Source: Janthinobacterium sp. TB1-E2
GTDB lineage: Bacteria; Pseudomonadota; Gammaproteobacteria; Burkholderiales; Burkholderiaceae_D
Assembly: GCF_036885605.1 (NCBI RefSeq)
Contig: NZ_CP142523.1
Span: forward strand, 5,580,001 to 5,644,000
Direction of reading: 5' to 3'
DNA: 64,000 bases
Shown: piece after piece, positions 51,280-58,688 of the stretch
Layout: the number at the start of each line of letters is the position of its first letter
How positions within the stretch are numbered: the stretch's first letter is position 1
Notes under the pieces: generated by a model
What the model saw: only the letters and a program-made list of their open reading frames with translations
Databases searched by the model: none
What the model was told of the DNA's origin: nothing
Translations under genes and position numbers: made by a program

Positions 51280-51657
51280 ATGTCCGAAAAAACCTTTGCT
51301 GAAAAAATGTATGTGAAAAATGCCACGGCCCTGGCCGTGCTCAATGACGGCGGCGAGCATGAGGCATTGCTGGCGCAGTTGCCGGCCGAGCGGGTGGTAC
51401 GGGAAGGTGAAAATGCGGACTGGATACTGCTGTTCGCGCGCAGCCGCGCGGAACTGGAGCAATTCCTGCCAGCGGCGCAGGCGCGCCTGGCGCCCGGTGG
51501 CGCACTGTGGGTGGCGTACCGCAAGGGTGGAATCAAAGCGGGCAGCGATATCCACCGCGACGATATCCGCGACTTTGCGCAAACCGTGGGGCTCGACAGC
51601 GTGGCGATGGTCGCCATCGACGCGGACTGGTCGGCGCTGCGCCTGAAGCAGGTGTAA
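51280..51657 (+). CDS. Hypothetical protein, DUF3052-like
   Basis: Cytoplasmic protein of 125 residues starting MSEKTFAEKMYVKNATALAVLN. The segments DWILLFARSRAELEQFLPAAQARLAPGGALWVAYRKGG and DSVAMVAIDADWSALRLK resemble small DUF3052-type proteins; I am not certain of the family. The start at this ATG is favoured because the 13 codons before it begin with TTG and lack a ribosome-binding site. It is divergent from the yqjI-like repressor with the dyad between them. Confidence 0.65.
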   Translation: MSEKTFAEKMYVKNATALAVLNDGGEHEALLAQLPAERVVREGENADWILLFARSRAELEQFLPAAQARLAPGGALWVAYRKGGIKAGSDIHRDDIRDFAQTVGLDSVAMVAIDADWSALRLKQV

Positions 51658-51664
51658 GGACGGT

Positions 51665-52756
51665 CTAGGCGATGCCGTGCAGCGCCAGCGCCCATTCCAC
51701 ATGTTCGCGCACGATGGCCGACGGGTGCTCGCGGCGCGACAGCAGGGCCGCGACGATGTCGGCCTGGCCCTTGGCCTTGGCGGCCGCGTTGCCCATGCCG
51801 ACGGCCAGGTTGCGCAGCCAGCGTTCGTGGCCGATGCGGCGGATCGCGCTGCCTTCCATGCGGCGGTTGAATTCCTCTTCCGTCCAGGCGAACAGCTCCA
51901 CCATGCCGGCGCTGCCCAGGCTGTGGCGCTCGTCGAAGTCCGGCACGACGGCGCGCTGGGCGAACTTGTTCCACGGGCAAACGGTCTGGCAATCGTCGCA
52001 GCCGTACACCTTGTTGCCGATCAAGGGGCGCATTTCGACGGGAATGGCGCCTTTCAATTCGATGGTCAAGTAGGAGATGCAGCGGCGCGCGTCGAGCTGG
52101 TACGGCCCCAGGATGGCTTGTGTCGGGCACACCGTGATGCATGCCGAGCACTGGCCGCAGCGCGGCGTTTCCGGCGGGTCGACGGGCAGCGGCACGTCGA
52201 TGAGGATCTCGCCGAGAAAAAAGAAGGAGCCGCCCTGGCGGTTGATGAGCAAGGTGTGCTTGCCGCGCCAGCCCAATCCCCCTTTTTGCGCCAGCTCGAC
52301 TTCCATCACGGGCGCCGAATCGCTGAAGACGCGGTAGCCGAAGTCGCCGATCTCGCCCTTGATGCGGTCGGCCAGCTGCTGCAGGCGCGAACGCATCACC
52401 TTGTGATAATCGCGGCCGCGCGCGTACACGGAGATCACGGCCGCTTCAGGGTCGGCGTCGCGCGCCGCCTCGCGTTCGCGCCAGTCCGGTCCCAGCGCCG
52501 GCGGCAGATAATTCATGCGGGCGCTGATGGCGCGCACCGTGCCCGGCACCAGTTCGGCCGGGCGCGCGCGCTTCATGCCGTGGCTGGCCATGTAATCCAT
52601 TTCGCCGTGATACCCTGCATCGAGCCAGGCTTGCAAGGGCGCTTCCATGTGCGACAGGTCGACGTCGGCGATGCGCACCTCGGCAAAACCCAGCTCGCGC
52701 CCCCATTCCTTGATGGTGCGCGCCAGGACGGCGAGATCGGTGACGGTGGCGGACAT
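51665..52756 (-). CDS. queG: Epoxyqueuosine reductase QueG
   Basis: Cobalamin-dependent iron-sulfur enzyme that performs the last step of queuosine synthesis in tRNA. The 363-residue protein has the two cluster motifs CGQCSACITVCPTQAI and CDDCQTVCPWNKF near residues 200-255, and a C-terminal HEAT-like repeat (HERWLRNLAVGMGNA). YDxxxH-like N-terminal blocks (ARGRDYHKVMRSRLQQLAD) also match. It is divergent from tsaE, a common arrangement in Burkholderiales. Confidence 0.96.
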   Translation of the reverse strand: MSATVTDLAVLARTIKEWGRELGFAEVRIADVDLSHMEAPLQAWLDAGYHGEMDYMASHGMKRARPAELVPGTVRAISARMNYLPPALGPDWREREAARDADPEAAVISVYARGRDYHKVMRSRLQQLADRIKGEIGDFGYRVFSDSAPVMEVELAQKGGLGWRGKHTLLINRQGGSFFFLGEILIDVPLPVDPPETPRCGQCSACITVCPTQAILGPYQLDARRCISYLTIELKGAIPVEMRPLIGNKVYGCDDCQTVCPWNKFAQRAVVPDFDERHSLGSAGMVELFAWTEEEFNRRMEGSAIRRIGHERWLRNLAVGMGNAAAKAKGQADIVAALLSRREHPSAIVREHVEWALALHGIA

Positions 52757-52834
52757 AAGGGACTTTACGGAAAACGGCAGGCGCGCGGGCGGTTACAATG
52801 ACAGCAGCCTCCATTTTATGCGATACCGAAGATA

Positions 52835-53323
52835 ATGACCGAACACTTCAAAGCCCACCTCCACGACGAAGCCGGCACCGCCGCGCTGGGCGCCGCGCTG
52901 GCGCGCGCGCTGGCGCCGGGCCTGGCGATCTACCTGCACGGCGACCTCGGTGCCGGCAAGACGGCCCTCACGCGCGCCCTGCTGCACGCGGCCGGCCATG
53001 CGGGCCACGTGAAAAGCCCCACCTACACCTTGTCCGAACCGTACACGGTGCAGCTCGATGGCCAGCGCGTCAACGTCATCCACTTCGACCTGTACCGCAT
53101 GGGCAGCGCCGAGGAATTCCTCGATGCAGGCTTTCGCGAAGACTTCGACGGCCGCAATATCTGCATCGTCGAATGGCCGGAGAAAGCCGAACCGGTACTG
53201 CCGCCGGCCGACCTGAATATTTATTTGAACGTTGCGGGTACAGGACGTGATGTAGAATTGCAAGCGTCTTCTGAATTGGGTCTGTCATGCCTTCACCGTC
53301 TCAAATTCGCCCCGAACCTTTGA
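52835..53323 (+). CDS. tsaE: tRNA threonylcarbamoyladenosine ATPase TsaE
   Basis: ATPase of the TsaBDE complex that regenerates TsaD during tRNA A37 modification. The Walker A motif GDLGAGKTALTRALL is near residue 36, SPTYTLSEPY near 63, the Asp motif HFDLYRM near 87, and EWPEKAE near 113. 162 residues, the usual size. It overlaps the amiC start by 37 bases. Confidence 0.95.
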   Translation: MTEHFKAHLHDEAGTAALGAALARALAPGLAIYLHGDLGAGKTALTRALLHAAGHAGHVKSPTYTLSEPYTVQLDGQRVNVIHFDLYRMGSAEEFLDAGFREDFDGRNICIVEWPEKAEPVLPPADLNIYLNVAGTGRDVELQASSELGLSCLHRLKFAPNL

Positions 53324-54684
53324 TCTCCTCGCCCATCACCCGGCGCACGGTCCTCAAGGCCGGCGGCACCCTGCTGTTGTCCGTGTTCGCGCCCATGTCG
53401 GCGATGGCGGCGCAAATTCTCGCCGTGCGCGTCTGGCCGGCCGAGGACTACACGCGTGTCACCCTGGAAAACGACAGCATCCTCAAGGCGACCCACTTCA
53501 TCGTCAAGGATCCGGAACGGCTGGTGGTCGACATCGAGGGGCTGGAACTCAATCCCACCTTGAAGGGCCTGGTGGCGAAGATCCAGTCGAACGACCCGTA
53601 CATCAAGCAGGTGCGCGTGGGCCAGAACCGGCCCAACGTCGTGCGCCTGGTGTTCGACCTGAAAGAGGAAGTCACGCCGCAGCTGTTTACCCTGCCGCCG
53701 GCCGGCTCCTATAACCACCGCTTGATCTTCGACCTGTATCCCGTGCGCGAACCGGACCTGATCGCGCAGATGATCGAAAAGGGCGACTGGTCGAGCGACC
53801 CGGCCAAGCCACCGATGGCCGACACGCACACACCGCCGCCCGCGCTGCCTCTGCCCGAGAGCGGCAAGCCGCCCGTGGCCGCCGTCACACCGGCAACACC
53901 GATCGTGCCGCCCGTGCCCGACGTACGTCCGGAACAGCGCCCCGAAGCGCGCCCCCAGCCTGGCCAGAAAGTGATGCGCATGATTACCATCGCGCTCGAT
54001 CCCGGCCACGGCGGCGAAGACCCGGGCGCCATGGGCAGCCGGGGCAGCCGCGAAAAAGACGTGGTGCTGGCCATCGCCAAGCGCCTCAAGACCAAGCTGG
54101 AACTGCAGCCGAACATGCGCGTCATGCTCACACGCGACGCCGACTTCTTCGTCCCGCTGGGCATGCGCGTGGAAAAAGCGCGCAAGGTGCAGGCCGACCT
54201 GTTCGTCTCCATCCACGCCGACGCCTTCATCCAGCCGACGGCGCGCGGCTCGTCCGTGTTCGTGCTGTCCGAAAAGGGCGCCACCTCGACGGCCGCGCGC
54301 TGGCTGGCCAACAAGGAAAACCAGGCCGACCTGATCGGCGGCGTGAACGTGAAGAACCACGACAAGCAGCTGGCCAGCGTGCTGCTCGACCTGTCGACGA
54401 CGGCGCAGATCAATGACAGCATGAAGCTGGGCAAGGCCGTGCTGCGCGAAATCGGCGGCATCAACCGCCTGCACAAGGGCTCCGTCGAGCAGGCCGGCTT
54501 CGCCGTGCTGAAAGCGCCCGACATCCCTTCCATCCTGATCGAGACGGCTTTTATTTCGAATCCGGAAGAAGAAGCCAAGCTGACCGACAACGGCTACCAG
54601 GACCAGATGGCCGACGCCATCGTCACGGGCATCAAGAATTATTTTGCGAAGAATCCGCCGCTGGCGAAAAGCCGCCTGACCTGA
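53287..54684 (+). CDS. amiC: N-acetylmuramoyl-L-alanine amidase AmiC
   Basis: Periplasmic zinc amidase of 465 residues that cuts septal peptidoglycan during division. The N-terminus has a Tat signal (TRRTVLKAGG, then a hydrophobic stretch to AMA), an AMIN domain (about 40-150), a Pro-rich link, and the Amidase_3 domain: DPGHGGEDPGA near 239, REKDVVLAIAKRL, SIHADAF near 310 and ETAFISNPEEEAKL near 420, giving all zinc ligands and the catalytic Glu. Its reading frame begins 37 bases before the tsaE stop. Confidence 0.95.
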   Translation: MPSPSQIRPEPLISSPITRRTVLKAGGTLLLSVFAPMSAMAAQILAVRVWPAEDYTRVTLENDSILKATHFIVKDPERLVVDIEGLELNPTLKGLVAKIQSNDPYIKQVRVGQNRPNVVRLVFDLKEEVTPQLFTLPPAGSYNHRLIFDLYPVREPDLIAQMIEKGDWSSDPAKPPMADTHTPPPALPLPESGKPPVAAVTPATPIVPPVPDVRPEQRPEARPQPGQKVMRMITIALDPGHGGEDPGAMGSRGSREKDVVLAIAKRLKTKLELQPNMRVMLTRDADFFVPLGMRVEKARKVQADLFVSIHADAFIQPTARGSSVFVLSEKGATSTAARWLANKENQADLIGGVNVKNHDKQLASVLLDLSTTAQINDSMKLGKAVLREIGGINRLHKGSVEQAGFAVLKAPDIPSILIETAFISNPEEEAKLTDNGYQDQMADAIVTGIKNYFAKNPPLAKSRLT

Positions 54685-54698
54685 CATGAAAGCCTAGC

Positions 54699-55535
54699 AT
54701 GAGCGAGAGTATCTTTGGCGAGCTGCCGGCCGTGACCATCCGCGCGGCCGATGGTGCGCAGGCGACCGTCACCCTGTACGGCGGCCACCTGGTCTCGTGG
54801 CAGACCAGCGATGGCCAGGAGCGCCTGTTCTGCAGCCGCGATTCGGCCCTCGACGGCAGCCGCGCCATCCGCGGTGGCGTACCCGTGATCTTTCCCCAGT
54901 TCGGCGCGCGCGGTACGGGCATGCGCCACGGCTTTGCGCGCGTGGCAACGTGGCAGCTGGAATCGAGCGGCGACAGCGATGGCGCCGCATGGGCGCAGTT
55001 TATCCTGACCCAGGCCGACTTGCCCGAAGCGATCGCCGCCAGCTGGCCCTGCGCCTTCACCTTGTGCCTGCGCGTGGCCGTCAAGGCGCAGGCGCTGGAA
55101 CTGGACCTGTCCGTGCACAACACGGGCGAGCAGGCGTTTCCGTTTTCGGCCGCCCTGCATACGTATTTTTCGATTGATGATTTGAGCGAAGCGCGCATCA
55201 AAGGCTTGCAGCGCGTGCGCTATTCGGACGAGACGCCGCAAGATGCCCTGCAGGCGGAAGAAGTGCTGCAATTTTCGGACAAGCTGGACCGCATCTACTA
55301 CCAGCTGCCGGGCGCCTTGAGCCTGCAGTCTGGCCGCCACACCCTGCGCCTGGAGCAGCAGGGCTTTACGGACGCCGTCGTGTGGAACCCGGGCGCGCAA
55401 GACGCGGCCGCCCTGCCCGACCTGGCCGACGACGAGCAGCCGCGCTTCATCTGCATCGAGCCGGCCCTGATCCAGCCCGATACGCTGGCCGCCGGCGCCG
55501 AATGGACCGGGCGCCAGCGCCTCGCATTCGTTTAA
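54699..55535 (+). CDS. D-hexose-6-phosphate mutarotase
   Basis: Aldose-1-epimerase-like protein of 278 residues (YeaD group) that interconverts the alpha and beta forms of glucose 6-phosphate. Segments GGVPVIFPQFGARGTGMRHGFARVATWQ near 67 and FSAALHTYFSIDDLSEARIKGL near 148 hold the family's conserved His and the C-terminal Glu block (FICIEPALIQPDTLAAG). It lies 15 bases after amiC and its stop overlaps the converging carbonic anhydrase stop by four bases. Confidence 0.92.
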   Translation: MSESIFGELPAVTIRAADGAQATVTLYGGHLVSWQTSDGQERLFCSRDSALDGSRAIRGGVPVIFPQFGARGTGMRHGFARVATWQLESSGDSDGAAWAQFILTQADLPEAIAASWPCAFTLCLRVAVKAQALELDLSVHNTGEQAFPFSAALHTYFSIDDLSEARIKGLQRVRYSDETPQDALQAEEVLQFSDKLDRIYYQLPGALSLQSGRHTLRLEQQGFTDAVVWNPGAQDAAALPDLADDEQPRFICIEPALIQPDTLAAGAEWTGRQRLAFV

Positions 55536-56563
55536 TTCGATTCCTTGATGATGCGGCCATTGGTCGGCTGAACCGGGCGCGCATTCAAGGGATACAGGCG
55601 GCTGAACAGCGCCATCTGCGCCGGCGACGCCTGCACCGGTTGCTTCATTACCATCCACAGCACGCCTTCGCTGCAAGGCGGCTCCGTCATCGATCCCATG
55701 TACGTGTAGTAGTCGCGCCGCGCCGGCAGCATTTCGGCCGGGTCGAGCAGGATGGTCGGCTGCATGGTCTCGAATTTTTCCAGCGGCAGGTTGTTCCACA
55801 CGGTCTGGATGGTCGCTTGCGGCGCACCGCGTTCGAGCAGCAGCGCCAGCACGGCTTGCCGGCCTTCCGCGTCGCGGTGCACCAGGTGTACCACCATCTC
55901 GAAGGCCTTGCCATTGATACGCTCTTCGGACGGGCGGTGGAAATGGAATTGCTGCAGCTCGAACATGCGGTTCTGCACCGTGATGTAATTGCCGCCGCTC
56001 ACGCCCACCTGCACCGTGTGGCCATTGTCGACCACGTTGAACGACGACGGGCGGTAGTCAAAGCTGATCTGCTCGAGCTCCACCTTCATGCCGTCGCGGA
56101 TATCGATCGGCGACTGGCGGCTGCCATTGCCGCACTTGCCCCAGTCGACATTGATCTTGCTCCAGTTGGCCGGACCGCTGTCGCCCTCGTACGACCAGTG
56201 CGTGCCGCGCGGCACGGGTGGCGGTGGCGGCGGCGCGGCCTTCACCACGGCGGCGCGCTTGGCGCGGGCGGCGGCGCGGGCAGCTTGGGTGGCGCGCATT
56301 TCCGCCAGGCGCGCGGCGATGCGTTCGGACAGATCGACTTCGGCCGCTTCCTCCTTTTCGCGCGCCGTGGGCGCGACGACGACAGGCGCCTTGGCCTCCT
56401 TGCCCTTCACCGACTCGGTCAGGGTTTTCATGGCGGCCGCGCGCGCCGACGCCGACATGGGCGCGGATGCGGTGGCGCTCGCCGGGGCGGGGGCATCTTT
56501 GGCGCTTGCCATGGCCGTCATCACGGCAAGGCTGCAAGCTAACAGGGCGCTCAAATGTCGCAT
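55532..56563 (-). CDS. Alpha-class carbonic anhydrase with long N-terminal extension
   Basis: Exported zinc carbonic anhydrase of 343 residues. A signal peptide occupies residues 1-22; residues 23-115 are an Ala/Arg/Glu-rich, likely helical extension ending in six prolines; the catalytic domain starts at HWSYEG. Zinc ligands are intact: QQFHFHRPSEE gives two His and MVVHLVHRD the third; the substrate loop MGSMTEPPCSEG is also present. It hydrates carbon dioxide in the periplasm. The chosen ATG gives a proper signal peptide; the 79 codons upstream are shadow. Confidence 0.92.
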   Translation of the reverse strand: MRHLSALLACSLAVMTAMASAKDAPAPASATASAPMSASARAAAMKTLTESVKGKEAKAPVVVAPTAREKEEAAEVDLSERIAARLAEMRATQAARAAARAKRAAVVKAAPPPPPPVPRGTHWSYEGDSGPANWSKINVDWGKCGNGSRQSPIDIRDGMKVELEQISFDYRPSSFNVVDNGHTVQVGVSGGNYITVQNRMFELQQFHFHRPSEERINGKAFEMVVHLVHRDAEGRQAVLALLLERGAPQATIQTVWNNLPLEKFETMQPTILLDPAEMLPARRDYYTYMGSMTEPPCSEGVLWMVMKQPVQASPAQMALFSRLYPLNARPVQPTNGRIIKESN

Positions 56564-56720
56564 GGAAATCCAGAAAGTGAGAATACCTTCTGGTTTACGG
56601 CTGTAAAGCAACAAAACTTGAATCAGGGCAGGAGCAAAACAGAAGTACCGAAGAGAAAACGGGATCCAGGGCCAGCTGTGGACGGCGCCGCAGCATGCTT
56701 GCCCTGGATCTTTGCAGCAA

Positions 56721-57371
56721 TTACGCCGACTTGCCGACCATGCGCTTGTAGAGTTTCCACATGCCGCCCAGTACCACCGGCACGACGGCGGCGCCGACAC
56801 CGATCAGCACGATCAAGGTCAGATGGTCGCGGATCCACGGGATATTGCCGAAGAAGTAGCCCGCCGTGACCAGACCGACCACCCACAACAGGGCGCCCGT
56901 GATGTTGTACATCTGGAAGCGCACATGCGTCATGTCGGAAATGCCGGCCACGAACGGGGCGAAGGTACGCACCACCGGCACGAAACGGGCCAGGATGATG
57001 GTCTTGCCACCGTGCTTTTCAAAGAATTCATGCGTGCGGCGCATGGCGTCCTTGTTGATCCAGCGGTAATCGTGGGTAAACACCCTCTGCCCGATGGCCT
57101 CGCCTATCCAGTAATTGAGCGTATTGCCCGTGATGGCCGCCGTGACGAGCAGGAAGATCAGCAAGCCCAGGTGCATCTGTCCCGTCGCGCAAAACGCGCC
57201 GGCGATAAACAACAAGGTATCTCCAGGGAAGAAAAACAGCACCACGAGGCCTGTCTCGCAAAAAATAATGGCGAACAGCACCGCATACACGAGGGTGCCG
57301 TACTGCTCGATCAAGATACCCAACGTCTTGTCGACATGCACGATCATGTCGAGGAATTGCACAAAATCCAT
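56721..57371 (-). CDS. DedA-family membrane protein
   Basis: DedA/SNARE-associated membrane protein of 216 residues with about five hydrophobic segments. Landmarks: ETGLVVLFFFPGDTLLFIAGAF near residue 40 and LARFVPVVRTFAPFVAGISDMTH near 125, with the arginine conserved in the family. Members flip or move undecaprenyl phosphate or phospholipids and affect proton motive force. AGGGA precedes this ATG; 13 codons upstream are open but not family sequence. Confidence 0.9.
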   Translation of the reverse strand: MDFVQFLDMIVHVDKTLGILIEQYGTLVYAVLFAIIFCETGLVVLFFFPGDTLLFIAGAFCATGQMHLGLLIFLLVTAAITGNTLNYWIGEAIGQRVFTHDYRWINKDAMRRTHEFFEKHGGKTIILARFVPVVRTFAPFVAGISDMTHVRFQMYNITGALLWVVGLVTAGYFFGNIPWIRDHLTLIVLIGVGAAVVPVVLGGMWKLYKRMVGKSA

Positions 57372-57619
57372 ATATTTTTCCCTAAAGGTAGCGGCGGAAT
57401 CATACACCACCCGGCCCGCGCAACGGCAGTCCCCGGGCCGATATTTCTGGATTAATTATGCGGCGCCCTTGCGCGTGTGGCAATTTAAGTAAAGGTTAAG
57501 GAAACACCATATCGGCAGGCAACTCTCAGGATTACGGTATGCAATGTTTTTACGACGAAATATTGCCATTCCGGTATACACTTTCTGCACGGCGCAACCC
57601 GCGCCGACCAGGAGAAAAC

Positions 57620-58561
57620 ATGTATCGACACCCACTGAGCGGCCTGACCATGGCCACCGTACTGGGCCTTGCACAGCTGGCTGCCCACGCGGCGCCCGTC
57701 CAGATCAAGGCGCCCGCCGAACTGCCCGCCAAGGCGACCTTGGCCGACGTGATCAAGGCCTCGAAGTCGTCCGACTGGCGTCCACTGGACCCGGACAACA
57801 CCCTGTACCTGGACATTCCCGCCGGCCGCGTGGTGATCGAACTGGCACCGGACTTCGCGCCCAAGCACGTGGCCAATATCAAGGCCCTGGTGGCGGAACA
57901 GTATTACGACGGCCTGGCGATCACGCGCGCGCAGGACAACTGGGTGGCGCAGTGGGGCGATCCGAACGAGAAGAATCCCAAGCCGATCCAGCATGCGCAG
58001 CGCACCCTGCCCGGCGAATTCACGGTACCGCTGAAAAATATCAAGAGCTTCACGCGCCTGCCGGACGTCGACGGCTATGCGCCGCAAGTGGGCCATTCGA
58101 ACGGTTTCCCGTCCGCGCGCGATCCGAAAACGGGCACGGCCTGGCTCACGCATTGCTATGCCACCGTGGGCGTGGGCCGCGACAGCGCCAGCGACAGCGG
58201 CGGCGGCACGGAACTGTACGCCGTCATCGGCCAGTCGCCGCGCCACCTGGACCGCGACATCACCGTCGTCGGCAGGGTCGTCTCCGGCATGCCATTGCTG
58301 TCCACCCTGCCGCGCGGCACGGGGCCCATGGGCTTTTATGACAGCCCCGAGAAAAACGTGCCGATCAAGGCCATCCGCCTGGCCGCCAGCGTGCCGCCCG
58401 AGCAGCGCAGCAAGCTGGAAGTGATGCGCACCGACAGCGCCGCCTACCAGGCCGTGCTGGAAGCCCAGCGCCACCGCGGCGGCCCGTGGAGCAAGGTCAC
58501 GGCCGGCCACGTCGACGTGTGCAATGCGCCGATACCGGTGCGGGAGGTGGGGAATAAATAG
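57620..58561 (+). CDS. Peptidyl-prolyl cis-trans isomerase, cyclophilin type, exported
   Basis: Exported cyclophilin-like isomerase of 313 residues with a signal peptide (about 1-24, ending AHA). Cyclophilin blocks: GRVVIELAPDFAPKHVANIKALVAEQYYDGLAITRAQDNWVAQWGD near residue 77 and the later TELYAVIGQSPRHLDRDITVVGRVVSGM. The protein is longer than common PpiA because of insertions and a C-terminal extension. AGGAG precedes the ATG. It stands alone before a cluster of family A repeats. Confidence 0.88.
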   Translation: MYRHPLSGLTMATVLGLAQLAAHAAPVQIKAPAELPAKATLADVIKASKSSDWRPLDPDNTLYLDIPAGRVVIELAPDFAPKHVANIKALVAEQYYDGLAITRAQDNWVAQWGDPNEKNPKPIQHAQRTLPGEFTVPLKNIKSFTRLPDVDGYAPQVGHSNGFPSARDPKTGTAWLTHCYATVGVGRDSASDSGGGTELYAVIGQSPRHLDRDITVVGRVVSGMPLLSTLPRGTGPMGFYDSPEKNVPIKAIRLAASVPPEQRSKLEVMRTDSAAYQAVLEAQRHRGGPWSKVTAGHVDVCNAPIPVREVGNK

Positions 58562-58572
58562 GGACTAAGGCT

Positions 58573-58674
58573 GGGGTCAGACCCCCGGGCACGTAGGCGC
58601 TAAATTTTGAGTTAGCGGTGTTGAGGGTCTGACCCCAAGTACGCTGGCGTTGGCGGCGTTGAGGGTCTGACCCC
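58573..58674. repeat. Composite family A repeat between the cyclophilin gene and mutL
   Basis: One GGGGTCAGACCC arm (58573-58584) is followed by two GGGTCTGACCCC arms (58625-58636 and 58663-58674), each of the latter preceded by a similar GCGG(T/C)GTTGAG. So the arms occur as one forward and two inverted units spaced by 27-40 bases, unlike the simple 27-base palindromes elsewhere. It ends 14 bases before the mutL ATG, inside its presumed leader. Confidence 0.75.
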
Positions 58675-58688
58675 GGTATAATTGGCGC

